This document shows positions 27,187-39,107 of a DNA stretch of 64,000 bases, piece by piece. The position numbers and the translations under genes were made by a program. The notes under the pieces were generated by a model. It made no database searches. It was not told where the DNA came from and saw only the letters and a program-made list of their open reading frames with translations. Source of the stretch: CALBPI01 sp039821605 (GTDB taxonomy: Bacteria; Pseudomonadota; Gammaproteobacteria; Steroidobacterales; Woeseiaceae); contig JBCBNV010000004.1 of assembly GCA_039821605.1 (NCBI GenBank), positions 465,742 through 529,741 on the forward strand, written 5' to 3'. The number at the start of each line of letters is the position of its first letter. Position 1 is the stretch's first letter.

Positions 27187-28250
27187 GTACGGGGCTCCTC
27201 GGGGTCGCTTAGGGCGGGCAACGTGTCGAAACGGAAGGTCGTGCGCGCGTAGTAGCGCGCATCGGGTCTGAGCACGGGCGACGCCACGGCGTCGTTGTTG
27301 ATGGCGTCGGGGTGGTGCTGCGGTTCGAGGCAGACGCCATCGGCGCGCTTGTCGCCAAGCGCCAGGTCGCGGGCCACGAAGAGCTGCAGCGTCGGCATCG
27401 TGGTTGCTATGGCGAGTCGGCGCCCGCTCCGCGGCTCCGCCAGGATGGCGGCGAGGCGCATGTCACCCTCGCTGTCGTCGAGCACAAGTGCGTGGTCGTA
27501 GCCGCCGCGCGGGGCCAGTAGTGCGTCATAGGCCCGCTCGCCGAGCGTCATGGCGCGCCGAAAGTCGAGCGGCGTCTCTTCGACGTCGGCCAGCACCCCG
27601 GTCGGGATGCCTTGCGCGTCCACGGGCATCCAGCGCGCGGCCCGCACCTGGAGTCGGTGGTCGTTGACGGCCTGCGTCGGGGCGCCGCTCAGGTTGAAGT
27701 AGGGATGTAGCGTCGGCGCAAACAGTGTGGGCGCCGACGTGCGGGCCATGGTCTCGACGGTCAGCGTGTTGTGGTCGTCCAGTGAGTAGCGCTGGCGCAC
27801 CGCAAGTAGCCCCGGGTAGCCCTGGTCACCGTCGGGGCTCTCGAGGTAGAGGGACAAGGCCTGACCGCCGTCGGCGTCTCGCTCGATGACGCCGTCCCAG
27901 AGTTTGCGGTCAAAGCCCTCGTGACCACCGTGCAGGTGATGGTCGCCGTCATTGGCGGGCAACTCCAGCGTGGTGTCGTCGAGCGTGCACTGGGCGTTGG
28001 CGATGCGGTTGGCGACGCGACCGATCGTTGCGCCCAGGTAGTGCGGGTCCGCGACCCAGCTGTCAAAGTCACTGTGCGCGAGCACGACATTGCCGAGCGC
28101 GCCGTCGCGATCGGGCACGCGGCAGCCGGCGATGCGTGCACCCCAACTCAGTACGGTGACCTGCATACCGGCGTCATTGGTCAGCGTGTAGGCGCTGACA
28201 TCCCGTTGGTCGGGCAGCCTGCCGAAGTGACCGCCGACGATGCTTGCCAT
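27183..28250 (-). CDS. galM: aldose 1-epimerase (galactose mutarotase)
   Basis: The 355-residue enzyme interconverts alpha and beta anomers of galactose or glucose. Diagnostic stretches are GRVANRIANAQ, HHLHGGHEGFDRKLW (catalytic-site His) and THPYFNLSG-like (LHPYFNLSG). It is first gene of the run with GH31 and GH13, matching a role in feeding hydrolysed sugar into metabolism. The GTCACAACGCG stretch before the ATG carries a GGGGG-type ribosome binding site. Confidence 0.94.
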   Translation of the reverse strand: MASIVGGHFGRLPDQRDVSAYTLTNDAGMQVTVLSWGARIAGCRVPDRDGALGNVVLAHSDFDSWVADPHYLGATIGRVANRIANAQCTLDDTTLELPANDGDHHLHGGHEGFDRKLWDGVIERDADGGQALSLYLESPDGDQGYPGLLAVRQRYSLDDHNTLTVETMARTSAPTLFAPTLHPYFNLSGAPTQAVNDHRLQVRAARWMPVDAQGIPTGVLADVEETPLDFRRAMTLGERAYDALLAPRGGYDHALVLDDSEGDMRLAAILAEPRSGRRLAIATTMPTLQLFVARDLALGDKRADGVCLEPQHHPDAINNDAVASPVLRPDARYYARTTFRFDTLPALSDPEEPRT

Positions 28251-28339
28251 CGCGTTGTGACCCCCTGTCCCCGAGCGTATGCTACCGCGTCCCCACGCTC
28301 CGTGGCCTTGAATAGGTATTCATCGATGCGCCCCCGCCC

Positions 28340-29263
28340 GTGACCGAAGCCGACCGCACAGCTCGTGACGGTGTCATCGCGGCGCTCGTTGCCTATCTCA
28401 CCTGGGGCCTTCTGCCCGCATTCCTGTTACTGATCGTCGTGGTGCCTGCGCCCGAGCTGCTCGCGCACCGCGTCATCTGGAGCGTGCCGTTCGGTGCCCT
28501 GATCATCGGGCTGCGTGCGCAGTGGCCCGAGGTCCGGCGCGCCTTTACGACGCGGCGCACTTTCGGCTGGCTCTGCGTGTCAGCGCTGTTCATCGGCATC
28601 AACTGGCTCGTGTACATCTACGCCGTGCAGGTCGCGCAGATCTTCCAGGCCAGCCTGGGCTACTACATCAATCCGCTGCTGCTCGTGCTGGTCGGTGTCG
28701 TGTTCTTCGGCGAGAAGCTCGCGGGCTTGCAACTGGCGGCCGTGGTCGCTGCCACAGTCGGTGTCGCGGTACTCACGTTTTTGGGCGGGGAGCTGCCCTG
28801 GATCTCACTGGTGCTGGCCGTGTCGTTCACGATCTATGGCGTGGTGCGCAAGCAAGTCGTCGTCGGCGGCATGCCGGGTCTGTTCGTCGAGACCGTGTTG
28901 TTGTTGCCCTTCGCGCTGGCTTGGGTGGCCTACATCCACATCGAGGGCACGAATCTCTGGCTCGAGACCGAGACATCAATCTCGCTGCTGCTCATGCTCG
29001 CGGGCCCGCTCACCGTCATACCGCTGCTGGGTTTCGCGCTCGCGGCGCGGCGACTGCGGCTTTCGACGATCGGCTTCATGCAGTTCATCGCGCCGACCAT
29101 GCAGTTTGGTATCGGTGTTCTCAGCGGCGAGCCGCTTTCGACGGGCCGGCTCGTGTGCATGCTGCTGATCTGGCTGGCCGTTGTGCTGTTCTGCGCCGAC
29201 GGTCTTATCGCGCGCCGGAAGCGCCGCCGCGCTACGTCCCCAGAAGCACCTCGCGCCGGCTAA
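28340..29263 (+). CDS. rarD: RarD-type EamA transporter
   Basis: The 307-residue protein has ten hydrophobic spans and the RarD pattern: AYLTWGLLPAFLLL near the N-terminus, HRVIWSVPFG and NWLVYIYAV in the first half, and STIGFMQFIAPTMQF near the end. GTG 28340 is the likely start. RarD proteins belong to the drug/metabolite transporter superfamily and their physiological substrate is unproven. It is set inside the sugar locus but in opposite orientation, and its last 32 bp overlap the end of the convergent symporter gene. Confidence 0.92.
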   Translation: MTEADRTARDGVIAALVAYLTWGLLPAFLLLIVVVPAPELLAHRVIWSVPFGALIIGLRAQWPEVRRAFTTRRTFGWLCVSALFIGINWLVYIYAVQVAQIFQASLGYYINPLLLVLVGVVFFGEKLAGLQLAAVVAATVGVAVLTFLGGELPWISLVLAVSFTIYGVVRKQVVVGGMPGLFVETVLLLPFALAWVAYIHIEGTNLWLETETSISLLLMLAGPLTVIPLLGFALAARRLRLSTIGFMQFIAPTMQFGIGVLSGEPLSTGRLVCMLLIWLAVVLFCADGLIARRKRRRATSPEAPRAG

Positions 29264-30671
29264 GCGTCGCGCGTTTGCCGTACATCGTGAAGTTCAGCGC
29301 GAGCGCGCTGACAACACAGAAGATGAGCACGATGAGCATCTGGTGGATGTAGTGGATGGGCGGCCCTGCGACGAACGTGAAGGTCGCGTAGAGCCCCGTG
29401 CCCAAGGCCACGCTCAGGATCACCGCGCGCGCGTCGACGTTGCGGAACATGAGCCCCGTGATGAACGCCGACAGGATCGGCATGCTCAGCAGCCCGTTGA
29501 GCTGCTGCACGAGGTTGATAATGCTGTCGGCGCCCGAGTAGACGGGGACGAGCGCGATGGCCGTGACCACGAAGCCCAGGCTGATCACCGTATTCATGCG
29601 GTGCACGTTGGGCGTGGCGTCGATGTACTTCTCGTGCAGGTCGCAGACGTAGAGCGTGGCCGACGAGTTGAGCACGCTGTTGAAGCTCGTGAGCACGGCC
29701 GCGGCCATCATCGCGGCGAACGCACCGGACATCCAGCCCGGCAACAAGTCGCCGACGAGTTGGCCGTAGGCTGCGTCACCGATATCGCCGTAGAGTTTGA
29801 ATGCCGCGATGCCCGGAATCGCGATGATGGCGGGCACGATCAGCAGCCGAATGCCCGCGGCCGTGAGCACGCCCTTGCGCGCCTCGGCCACGTTGGGCGC
29901 CGCCATGGCGCGCTGCGTGATCGTCTGGTTCGTGCTCCAGTAGAAAATTTGGATGAAGATCATGCCCGTGAGCAGCGTGTGCCAGGGAATCGGTGAGGCG
30001 CTGTCGCCGATGAGCGTGAGCCGGTCGGCGGGGATGCCCGAGAGGTCAAAGTCGATGGCCGCGAGCGACAGATAGACAACGATGAGCGCCATCGTGAGCA
30101 AGCCGATGCCCGAGTAGGTGTCCGACACGGCGACGGCGCGCAGACCGCCGAAAATGGCGTAAGCGGCGCCAACGACAGCAAACAGTGAGGCGATGACGAT
30201 CAGCGGCAGCTCGAGCCCGAACATCGACTTCATGAACAGCGAGCCCGTGTAGAGCATGATCGGCAGGTAAATGAACACGTTGCCGAGCAGGAACAGGCCC
30301 GCGATTGTGGCGCGGATGTGCTTGCTCCCGTAGCGCTTTTCGAGCAGCTCCGTGGTCGTCGTGCATTCGTAGCGGTAGTAGATGGGGAGGAACACGAAGG
30401 CGAGGATGATGAGCCCGACCACGGCCGCGAGTTCCCACCAGGCGATGAGCAGCATCTGGTTGCCGTTCATGCCCACAAGCTGATCCGTCGAGAGGTTCGT
30501 GAGCGTGATCGAGCCCGCCACGAAGAACCAGCTCAGGCCCCCGCTGGCCAGAAAGTACTCCTTGTTCGAGTCCGTGCTGCGGTCGCCCGAGTGGCGGCAC
30601 TTCCACCAGGTGGCCAGGCCGATGAGAACCGTAAGGCCGAAGAACACGGCGAGTTGGAGTGGATCGGTCAT
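29232..30671 (-). CDS. sodium/sugar symporter (SSS family, SGLT type)
   Basis: From ATG 30671 the protein has 479 residues and about 13 membrane spans. Typical SSS stretches are SGGLSWFFVAGSITLTNLSTDQ and WWELAAVVGLIILAFVFLP. The frame stays open upstream to 31025, but that part is only a shadow of galT. The start overlaps the galT stop as ATGA. The position implies Na-driven uptake of galactose or a galactoside/glucoside for the neighbouring catabolic genes. Confidence 0.93.
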   Translation of the reverse strand: MTDPLQLAVFFGLTVLIGLATWWKCRHSGDRSTDSNKEYFLASGGLSWFFVAGSITLTNLSTDQLVGMNGNQMLLIAWWELAAVVGLIILAFVFLPIYYRYECTTTTELLEKRYGSKHIRATIAGLFLLGNVFIYLPIMLYTGSLFMKSMFGLELPLIVIASLFAVVGAAYAIFGGLRAVAVSDTYSGIGLLTMALIVVYLSLAAIDFDLSGIPADRLTLIGDSASPIPWHTLLTGMIFIQIFYWSTNQTITQRAMAAPNVAEARKGVLTAAGIRLLIVPAIIAIPGIAAFKLYGDIGDAAYGQLVGDLLPGWMSGAFAAMMAAAVLTSFNSVLNSSATLYVCDLHEKYIDATPNVHRMNTVISLGFVVTAIALVPVYSGADSIINLVQQLNGLLSMPILSAFITGLMFRNVDARAVILSVALGTGLYATFTFVAGPPIHYIHQMLIVLIFCVVSALALNFTMYGKRATLSRREVLLGT

Positions 30672-31681
30672 GCGGGTGCTTCGGTCGGGATGGCAGCGCG
30701 CAGTCGTTGTGCGGCCTGTTCGGGTGTGAGGTCGCGCTGGGCTTCTGCCATGAGCTCGTAGCCCACCATGAACTTGCGCACGGTGGCGGAGCGCAGCAGC
30801 GGCGGGTAGAAGTGCGCATGAAGTCGCCAGCCGGGTGCAGCACCCGAGGGCACGCTGCTCCAGCCCATGGAGTAGGGAAACGCTGCCGAGAACAACGCGT
30901 CGTAGCCGCGCGTGAGCTGCGAGAGCACGCACGCCAGGTCGTCGCGCGCGCCGTCGCTCAGAGCATCGATGCCCGCCACATCGTCGCGCGCGATGATCAG
31001 TGTCTCGAACGGCCACACGGCCCACCAGGGCACGACTACAAGCCAGTGCGGCGTGTCGATGAGCACGCGCTCGCCCTCGGCCACCTCGCGCGTGGCGTAG
31101 TCCGCGAGCATGGCCGTGCCATGCGTGGCGTGCCAGGCGCGTTGGGTCTCGCGCTTCTTCGCGGCCTCGGTCGGCACCGTGTCCGTGGCCCAGATCTGTC
31201 CGTGCGGGTGCGGGTTGGAACAGCCCATCATGGCGCCCCGGTTTTCGAAGATCTGCACCCAGTCGTAGCGCGCTGACAGCTCGGCGTGTTGCGCCGCCCA
31301 GGCGTCGACGACGTCGCGAAGTGCCGCCACGGGTAAGGTCGACATCGTCAGGTTGTGGCTCGGGCTGTAGCAGATCACGCGGCAGGTGCCCGCGACGGGC
31401 GCGCGCCCGAGCAGCGGATCGTCGACGGGTGCGCCGCCCGCATCGAGCAGCGCCGGAAAGTCGTTATCGAAGACCCAGACGCCGTCGTAGTCGGGGTTCT
31501 TGACGCCGCCCGCACGCGTGTTGCCCGGGCACAGATAGCAGTCCACGATGTAGGCAGGCGTGGAGTCGGGCTCGGGCGCCTCGACCTGGCCCTGCCAGGG
31601 GCGCTTCGTGCGGTGTGGTGAGACGAGCACCCAGCTGTCGTTGAGCGGGTTGCGGCGTCGGTGCGGCGCGTCGTCGATCAC
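30668..31681 (-). CDS. galT: galactose-1-phosphate uridylyltransferase
   Basis: The 337-residue enzyme swaps UMP between UDP-glucose and galactose-1-phosphate (Leloir pathway). The active-site HPH motif is His158-Pro-His160 in NPHPHGQIW, and zinc ligands Cys48 and Cys51 lie in CYLCPG. It is translationally coupled to the downstream symporter gene. Neither galactokinase nor UDP-glucose epimerase genes are found in this window, so the pathway must be completed elsewhere. Confidence 0.96.
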   Translation of the reverse strand: MIDDAPHRRRNPLNDSWVLVSPHRTKRPWQGQVEAPEPDSTPAYIVDCYLCPGNTRAGGVKNPDYDGVWVFDNDFPALLDAGGAPVDDPLLGRAPVAGTCRVICYSPSHNLTMSTLPVAALRDVVDAWAAQHAELSARYDWVQIFENRGAMMGCSNPHPHGQIWATDTVPTEAAKKRETQRAWHATHGTAMLADYATREVAEGERVLIDTPHWLVVVPWWAVWPFETLIIARDDVAGIDALSDGARDDLACVLSQLTRGYDALFSAAFPYSMGWSSVPSGAAPGWRLHAHFYPPLLRSATVRKFMVGYELMAEAQRDLTPEQAAQRLRAAIPTEAPA

Positions 31682-31748
31682 GGGGTCTCCGTCAGTCTCT
31701 GTGCGCCGGGCGCGACGCGCAGGCGGAGTATGCCAGCCCGCGTGTCGC

Positions 31749-33686
<1,938 letters not shown>

Positions 33687-33805
33687 GTGTTCCCCCCTAA
33701 AATGCTTGTTCACCGCGGCGCGATTGCCGATCATGACGACTGCCGCGCGCCCGCCACTATACGGGCCCGCGACCCGTATCGACACGCCTTGCAGGACCCC
33801 TGGCC

Positions 33806-35452
33806 ATGAGCAACGCGCTTCGCAACAGCATGATCGAGAAACTCGACGGCGGCGACTTCGAAGTCTTCGTCGCGGGCGCGGGCATCAATGGCGCCGTGAG
33901 CGCCGCGGCGTTGTCCGCGCGTGGCGCGCGAGTAGCCATCGTTGATGCGGGTGACTTCGCGGGGCACACGAGCTCACAGTCGTCGAACCTGGCCTGGGGC
34001 GGCATCAAGTACCTTGAGAATCAGGAGTTCAGCCTCGTCTGGAACCTCTGCAAGAGCCGCAACACGCTCATGCGCGCCTACCCCTCGACGGTCAAGGAGG
34101 CGCGCTTCATTGCCGCCGTGCCCAACGACTTCCGGTGGCCGCGCTTCGTCCTGTTCTTGGGCGCCGTGCTCTACTGGTTGTTCGGCCGGTTCGCAACGCG
34201 CCCACCGCATTACCTGACCGAAGCGGAACTCACGCGTCGCGAGCCCGTGCTGCGCGCCGAGGCCACCAACGGTGGGCTCGAGTACTCGGACTGCTATCTC
34301 TACGACAACGACGCGCGCTTCGTCTTCAACTTCGTGCGCGACGCCATCGACTCCAGCGCCGTGGCCGCCAACTACGTGCGTGTGGCCGACGCGCGCTTCA
34401 CGCAGGGACGCTGGCACATCGATCTCGTCGACGAAGAAACGGGCAAGACTTTTTCCTGCCGCGCTGACACCTTCGTCAACGCCTGTGGCCCCGAGGCAGA
34501 CACCCTGAATGGGCTGGCGGACGTGACGACGCAGCATCGCCACGTGTTCTCGAAGGGCATCCACCTCATCGTCAACCGCGTCACGGACTCGAAACGCATC
34601 CTGACCTCGTTCGCGAGCGACGGGCGGCTCTACTTCGCGATCCCCATGGGCGCGCGCACCTGCATCGGCACGACGGACACGCGTGTCGAGAGCTGGGAGA
34701 CCGAGGTCAGCGAGGAAGACCGCCAGTTCGTACTCGACAACGCCAACGTGCTGCTGGACCTCGAAAAACCGCTCACGCGAGAAGACATCATCGCCGAGCG
34801 CTGCGGCGTGCGGCCGCTGGTCGTCTCGGGCGGCGGCAACGAGGACGGCGTCGACTGGATCGAGCTTTCGCGCAAGCACGCGATCGACGTCGACACCGAG
34901 CAACGCCAGATCACGATCTTCGGCGGCAAGATCACGGACTGCCTCAACGTGGGCGACGAAGTCTGCGAGCACCTGCAGCGCCTCGGCGTCACGCTCGAGC
35001 ACGCGGGTCTTGTCTGGTACGGCGAACCCGGTGCCGAAGCCAAGGCCGAGTTCCTGCGCCAGGCGCGGCTCATGGACCTCGACCGCTTCACGCACCCGAA
35101 CTCCACCGAGCCGCTCACCGAACGCTTCTGGCGGCGTTACGGCGCCAACGCCATCGGCATGCTCGAGCGCATTCGCGAGCGCCCCGAGCTCACGGAGCAA
35201 CTCACGGCCAACAACGACTACCTGCGTTGTGAGATCGAGTACACGGCGCGGCGCGAGATGGTCACGCGGCTCGAGGACTTTCTGCGCCGGCGCTCGAAGA
35301 TCACGCAGGTCGTGCGCGAAGACGAGGTCATCGCCGCACCCGGCTTGCGCGAGGCCTGCAGGATTTTCTTTGGCGATCGTGCCGACGAGAAATTCGCAGA
35401 GTACCTCGAACAGAATCCGCCCCAGGCTGAGGCCGACCGACTCGCAGGCTAA
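33806..35452 (+). CDS. glpD: glycerol-3-phosphate dehydrogenase, FAD-dependent aerobic type
   Basis: The 548-residue flavoprotein oxidises sn-glycerol-3-phosphate to dihydroxyacetone phosphate at the inner membrane and feeds quinone. The FAD dinucleotide fold is GAGINGA (Gly24, Gly26, Gly29). Other family stretches are SSQSSNLAWGGIKYLE and VNACGPEAD. The C-terminal domain is complete. It is divergent from the GH42 gene across 119 bp and has no glpK, glpF or glpR neighbour. Confidence 0.94.
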   Translation: MSNALRNSMIEKLDGGDFEVFVAGAGINGAVSAAALSARGARVAIVDAGDFAGHTSSQSSNLAWGGIKYLENQEFSLVWNLCKSRNTLMRAYPSTVKEARFIAAVPNDFRWPRFVLFLGAVLYWLFGRFATRPPHYLTEAELTRREPVLRAEATNGGLEYSDCYLYDNDARFVFNFVRDAIDSSAVAANYVRVADARFTQGRWHIDLVDEETGKTFSCRADTFVNACGPEADTLNGLADVTTQHRHVFSKGIHLIVNRVTDSKRILTSFASDGRLYFAIPMGARTCIGTTDTRVESWETEVSEEDRQFVLDNANVLLDLEKPLTREDIIAERCGVRPLVVSGGGNEDGVDWIELSRKHAIDVDTEQRQITIFGGKITDCLNVGDEVCEHLQRLGVTLEHAGLVWYGEPGAEAKAEFLRQARLMDLDRFTHPNSTEPLTERFWRRYGANAIGMLERIRERPELTEQLTANNDYLRCEIEYTARREMVTRLEDFLRRRSKITQVVREDEVIAAPGLREACRIFFGDRADEKFAEYLEQNPPQAEADRLAG

Positions 35453-35504
35453 GCGCGTTCGCGCTATCGTTGGCGCCCCTTGACCGCCACCGCGGAGCGC
35501 CAGC

Positions 35505-36671
35505 ATGAGCCAAGCCGACTTCGACATCGTTGTTTACGGAGCCACCGGCTTCACGGGGCGCCTCGTCGCCGAGTACTTGAACGACCGCTACGGCGCCGAT
35601 GGCGAGCTCAAGTGGGCCATGGCCGGCCGCAGTGCCGACAAACTCGCAGCGGTGCGCGCGGAAATGGGTATCCCTGAGTCGGTCGAACTCGTTGTCGCCG
35701 ACAGCAACGACGCCGAAGCGGTGACCGCCATGGCCAACCGCACCAAGGCCATCATTACGACGGTCGGGCCCTACCAGCTTTACGGCGACACGCTCGTTGA
35801 GGTCTGCGCCAAGACCGGCACCGACTACCTCGACCTCTGCGGCGAGCCCGCCTGGATGCGCCAGAAGATCGACGCGCTCGAATCCACGGCCAGGCAAAGC
35901 GGCGCACGCATCGTGTTCTCGGCCGGCTTTGACTCGATCCCGTTCGACTGCGGCGTGTGGCTCGCGCAGCAACGCTGCATCGAGCAGACAGGCAAACCCT
36001 CGCCGCGTATCCGCGGCCGCGTGCGCAAGATGCAGGGCACGTTTTCGGGCGGCACGGCGGCCAGCTTCAAGGCCACGATGGCTGCCGCGCGCGATCCGGA
36101 GATTCTCGCCTTCCTGCGCGACCCGTATTCTCTGGTGCCCGGCTTCGAAGGCGTTGAACAGCCGCACGGCACCAAGCCTTATCTCGACGAGGCGATCGGT
36201 ATGTGGGTGGCGCCGTTCATCATGGCGACGATCAACACGCGCAACGTGCACCGCAGTAACCACCTGCTGGGCGGCGCTTACGGCAACGACTTTGTCTACG
36301 ACGAAATGGTCATCACGGGTCCCGGCGAGAAGGGTGAACAGATCGCCAAGGCACTGGCCGACCGCGACGAAATGTCGAGCGACGACGGACCCAAGCCCGG
36401 CGAAGGCCCGAGCAAGGCAGAGCGCGACGCGGGTCACTACGATGTCCTGTTCCTGGCCGAGACCGAGTCGGGACCGATTAAGCTGGGCGTCACAGGCGAC
36501 CGCGATCCGGGATACGGCTCAACCTCGAAGATGATTGCCGAAGCGGCCATCTGCCTCGTCAAGGACAAGGCCGATACCGCCGCGGGCATCTGGACACCGG
36601 CCGCCGCCATGGGCCAGGCGCTCATCGACCGGCTGACGGCCAACGCCGGGCTGACCTTCGAGTTCGAGTAA
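35505..36671 (+). CDS. saccharopine dehydrogenase-like oxidoreductase (trans-acting enoyl reductase-like)
   Basis: The 388-residue Rossmann protein opens with FDIVVYGATGFTGRLVAEYL. It carries IITTVGPYQLYGDTLVEVC, DYLDLCGEPAWM and SAGFDSIPFDCG, the pattern of SCCPDH-like proteins and the mycobacterial trans-acting enoyl reductase. Those relatives act in lipid metabolism, with NAD(P) as cofactor. It follows glpD by 52 bp on the same strand and may be co-transcribed. True saccharopine dehydrogenase activity is unlikely. Confidence 0.9.
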   Translation: MSQADFDIVVYGATGFTGRLVAEYLNDRYGADGELKWAMAGRSADKLAAVRAEMGIPESVELVVADSNDAEAVTAMANRTKAIITTVGPYQLYGDTLVEVCAKTGTDYLDLCGEPAWMRQKIDALESTARQSGARIVFSAGFDSIPFDCGVWLAQQRCIEQTGKPSPRIRGRVRKMQGTFSGGTAASFKATMAAARDPEILAFLRDPYSLVPGFEGVEQPHGTKPYLDEAIGMWVAPFIMATINTRNVHRSNHLLGGAYGNDFVYDEMVITGPGEKGEQIAKALADRDEMSSDDGPKPGEGPSKAERDAGHYDVLFLAETESGPIKLGVTGDRDPGYGSTSKMIAEAAICLVKDKADTAAGIWTPAAAMGQALIDRLTANAGLTFEFE

Positions 36672-36674
36672 GCC

Positions 36675-37904
36675 TCAGGCCGCGGCAGGGGCCGGTTGCC
36701 CGGAGTCCGTGACGAGGATCGTCATGGCCGTGGCCAGCCCGAGCACGACGAAGCTGCCCGCGAGCGGGATCACCGTCTCGTCGTAGAGCGCGCCCGCGAA
36801 GGCACCCAGCATCGCTGAAATCAGTGTCGTCAGCGCGCCGATCACGGCCGCGGCCGTGCCCGCGATGTGGCCAAGCGGCTCCATGGCCAGTGCGTTGAGG
36901 TTGCCGAACAGGAACCCGATGCAGAGAAACATGCCCATGAGGCAGGCCATGAGCACGGGCAGCGACGGCTGGCCGTTGCTTACGAGTGCAGCGCCGAGCA
37001 ACACGGCGGCCACGCCCGAGATGCCGAACGCGGCCATCTTGGCCAGTGGCCGCATGCCGATCTTCACCACGATGCGCCCGTTGATCAGCGTGCTCGTGCC
37101 CACGGACAGCGCCAGCAGCGCGAAAAACGCCGGGAACTTGTCGCCGAGACCATAGAGCTGCTGCAGGATCTGCTGCGCCGTGCCCAGGAAGCCCACGAAG
37201 GCCCCCGAGATGAGCCCGGCCGCCACGAGGTAGCCCAGCGCCACGCGCGTGCGCACGACGGTCATGAAGTTGCCGCCGATGACGGTTGGCGTCAGGGGCT
37301 GACTGTCTTGGGGGCGCAAGGTCTCGGGCTGGCGCAAGGCGAACCAGGCGAGAATCATCGCGGCGAGCGCAAAGTACACCCAGAAGATGCTGCGCCAGCC
37401 CGACAGGTTGATGATGAGCTGGCCCAGCGCGGGCGCCACCGCGGGCACGAGAATGAACAGCGTGATCACGAAGCTCATGACTCGCGCCATTTGCCGGCCC
37501 GCGAACAGGTCGCGCACGACGGCCACGGCGATGACGCGCGGCCCGGCCACACCGACACCCTGGATCAGCCGCCCGGCCAGCATCACGGCGTAGGTTTCGG
37601 CAGCGAGGCTTACGAGCGTGCCGACTGCGAACAGCCCGAGCCCGATGTAGATGGCCCGTTTGCGCCCGATGCAGTCGGCCAGCGGCCCGAACAGCAGCTG
37701 CCCGAAGGCCAGGCCCAGGAATAGCATGTAGACCATGTACTGGGTGTCGTTGACGTCGGCCACGGCGAAGGCCTCGCCGATGAGCCCGTGCGCGGGCAGC
37801 ATCGTGTCAATGGCCAGCGCCACGAGCGACATGGTCAGCGCCATGGCCGTGATGAACTCGGGGAATGCGGGCTGGGCCAGCGTGCGGGGGGATGCGGTGG
37901 TCAT
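36675..37904 (-). CDS. Bcr/CflA-type MFS efflux transporter
   Basis: The 409-residue protein has twelve membrane spans. It has the MFS loop motif GPLADCIGRKRAIYIG after span 2 and the Bcr/CflA stretch AVAVVRDLFAGRQMARVMS. ATG 37904 is preferred; a GTG at 37925 would add seven residues. Relatives export bicyclomycin, chloramphenicol or other compounds. It stands alone, and its stop is 3 bp from the convergent SCCPDH-like stop. Confidence 0.92.
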   Translation of the reverse strand: MTTASPRTLAQPAFPEFITAMALTMSLVALAIDTMLPAHGLIGEAFAVADVNDTQYMVYMLFLGLAFGQLLFGPLADCIGRKRAIYIGLGLFAVGTLVSLAAETYAVMLAGRLIQGVGVAGPRVIAVAVVRDLFAGRQMARVMSFVITLFILVPAVAPALGQLIINLSGWRSIFWVYFALAAMILAWFALRQPETLRPQDSQPLTPTVIGGNFMTVVRTRVALGYLVAAGLISGAFVGFLGTAQQILQQLYGLGDKFPAFFALLALSVGTSTLINGRIVVKIGMRPLAKMAAFGISGVAAVLLGAALVSNGQPSLPVLMACLMGMFLCIGFLFGNLNALAMEPLGHIAGTAAAVIGALTTLISAMLGAFAGALYDETVIPLAGSFVVLGLATAMTILVTDSGQPAPAAA

Positions 37905-38005
37905 CGCGGCACTATAAAGGAGCACTGTGACGCCGTGGTGGCCAATCGGGCGATCGGCTAAAATTGGGGATTCTCCAGACTCAAAAATACCTTCGGGGGC
38001 ACACC

Positions 38006-38899
38006 GTGAGCGACTACGACGACCAGCTGAACAAATTCCGCACTGCCGACGGCTTCATTGCCGCGCTCGATCAGTCGGGCGGCAGCACGCCCAAGGCGCT
38101 GGGCCTGTACGGCATCGGCGAGGACGCCTGGTCCAGCGAGGAACAGATGTATGACCTCGTGCACCAGATGCGCACCCGCATCATCACGAGCCCCTCGTTC
38201 AATGGCGAGCGCATCCTGGCCGCAATCCTCTTCGAGCGCACCATGGACTCGGAGATCGAAGGCAAGCCGACGGCGCACTACCTCTGGCAGGACAAGAATG
38301 TCGTGCCGATTCTCAAGGTCGACAAGGGCCTCGCCGACGAGAATGACGGTGTGCAGGTGATGAAGCCGATGCCCGAGCTCTCCGCGCTGCTCGACAAGGC
38401 CAAGGGCAAGGGCATCTTCGGCACCAAGATGCGCTCGGTCATCAAGAGCGCGAGCCCGAGCGGTATCCGCAACGTCGTCGAGCAGCAGTTCGACATCGGC
38501 CGCGATATCGTCTCGGCGGGCCTCGTGCCCATCATCGAGCCCGAAGTCGACATCAACGCGCCCGACAAGCGCGAGGCGGAGGCGATTCTCAAAGCCGAGC
38601 TCATGCGCCACCTCGATGCGCTCGACGACGGCACGCTTGTGATGCTCAAGCTCACGCTGCCCGAGGAAGACAACCTCTACGCCGACTGCATCGCGCACCC
38701 GCGTGTGCTCAAGGTCGTGGCGCTCTCGGGCGGCTACTCGCGCGAAGAGGCCAACGACCGCCTGTCGCGCCAGAACGGCATGGTCGCGAGCTTCTCGCGC
38801 GCGCTGTCCGAAGGCCTGTCCGCGCAACAGAGCGACGACGAGTTCAACAGCACGCTGGACGCGTCTATCCAGGGCATTTTCGAGGCCTCGAAGAGTTGA
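38006..38899 (+). CDS. fda: class I fructose-bisphosphate aldolase
   Basis: GTG 38006 follows GGGGGC and gives 297 residues, the length of the short bacterial class I aldolases (S. aureus Fda type). Family stretches are AALDQSGGSTPKAL, PILKVDKGLA, IFGTKMRSVIK and VPIIEPEV. The Schiff-base lysine is probably Lys215 in LVMLKLTLPE. It cleaves fructose-1,6-bisphosphate in glycolysis and gluconeogenesis without metal. It is a single gene, followed by a repeat cluster. Confidence 0.94.
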   Translation: MSDYDDQLNKFRTADGFIAALDQSGGSTPKALGLYGIGEDAWSSEEQMYDLVHQMRTRIITSPSFNGERILAAILFERTMDSEIEGKPTAHYLWQDKNVVPILKVDKGLADENDGVQVMKPMPELSALLDKAKGKGIFGTKMRSVIKSASPSGIRNVVEQQFDIGRDIVSAGLVPIIEPEVDINAPDKREAEAILKAELMRHLDALDDGTLVMLKLTLPEEDNLYADCIAHPRVLKVVALSGGYSREEANDRLSRQNGMVASFSRALSEGLSAQQSDDEFNSTLDASIQGIFEASKS

Positions 38900-38925
38900 C
38901 GGACGGCCGCGCTCCGCGCGTCGTC

Positions 38926-39098
38926 TGTCATCGCGAGCCCGCGGGTTCGTTCCGTCATCGCCAGCCCGCAAAGCGGGCGCGGCGATCTCCTAACGCTGTC
39001 GTGCGGCTGAACGGCGCGACAGTCCGACGGAGATTGCCGCGGGGCCGTGGTCCCCTCGCAATGACGAATGTAGGTCTCCGGCCGCTCGTGATGACGGG
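38926..39098. repeat. palindromic repeat cluster D
   Basis: A degenerate left end unit (TGTCATCGCGAG) is followed by a full element with GCCCGC/GCGGGC and GGGGCC hairpins, ending CTCGCAATGACG at 39066. A last decayed end reaches 39098. Its GGGGAGGG forms the likely ribosome binding site of the next gene. Confidence 0.8.
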
Positions 39099-39107
39099 GA
39101 GGGTGGC

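Noticed and set aside
25129..27252. Long plus-strand open frame (707 codons)
   Set aside because: It is antisense to the GH31 gene with its WGDLGEPE motif, has His/Arg/Val-skewed shadow composition and no family resemblance.
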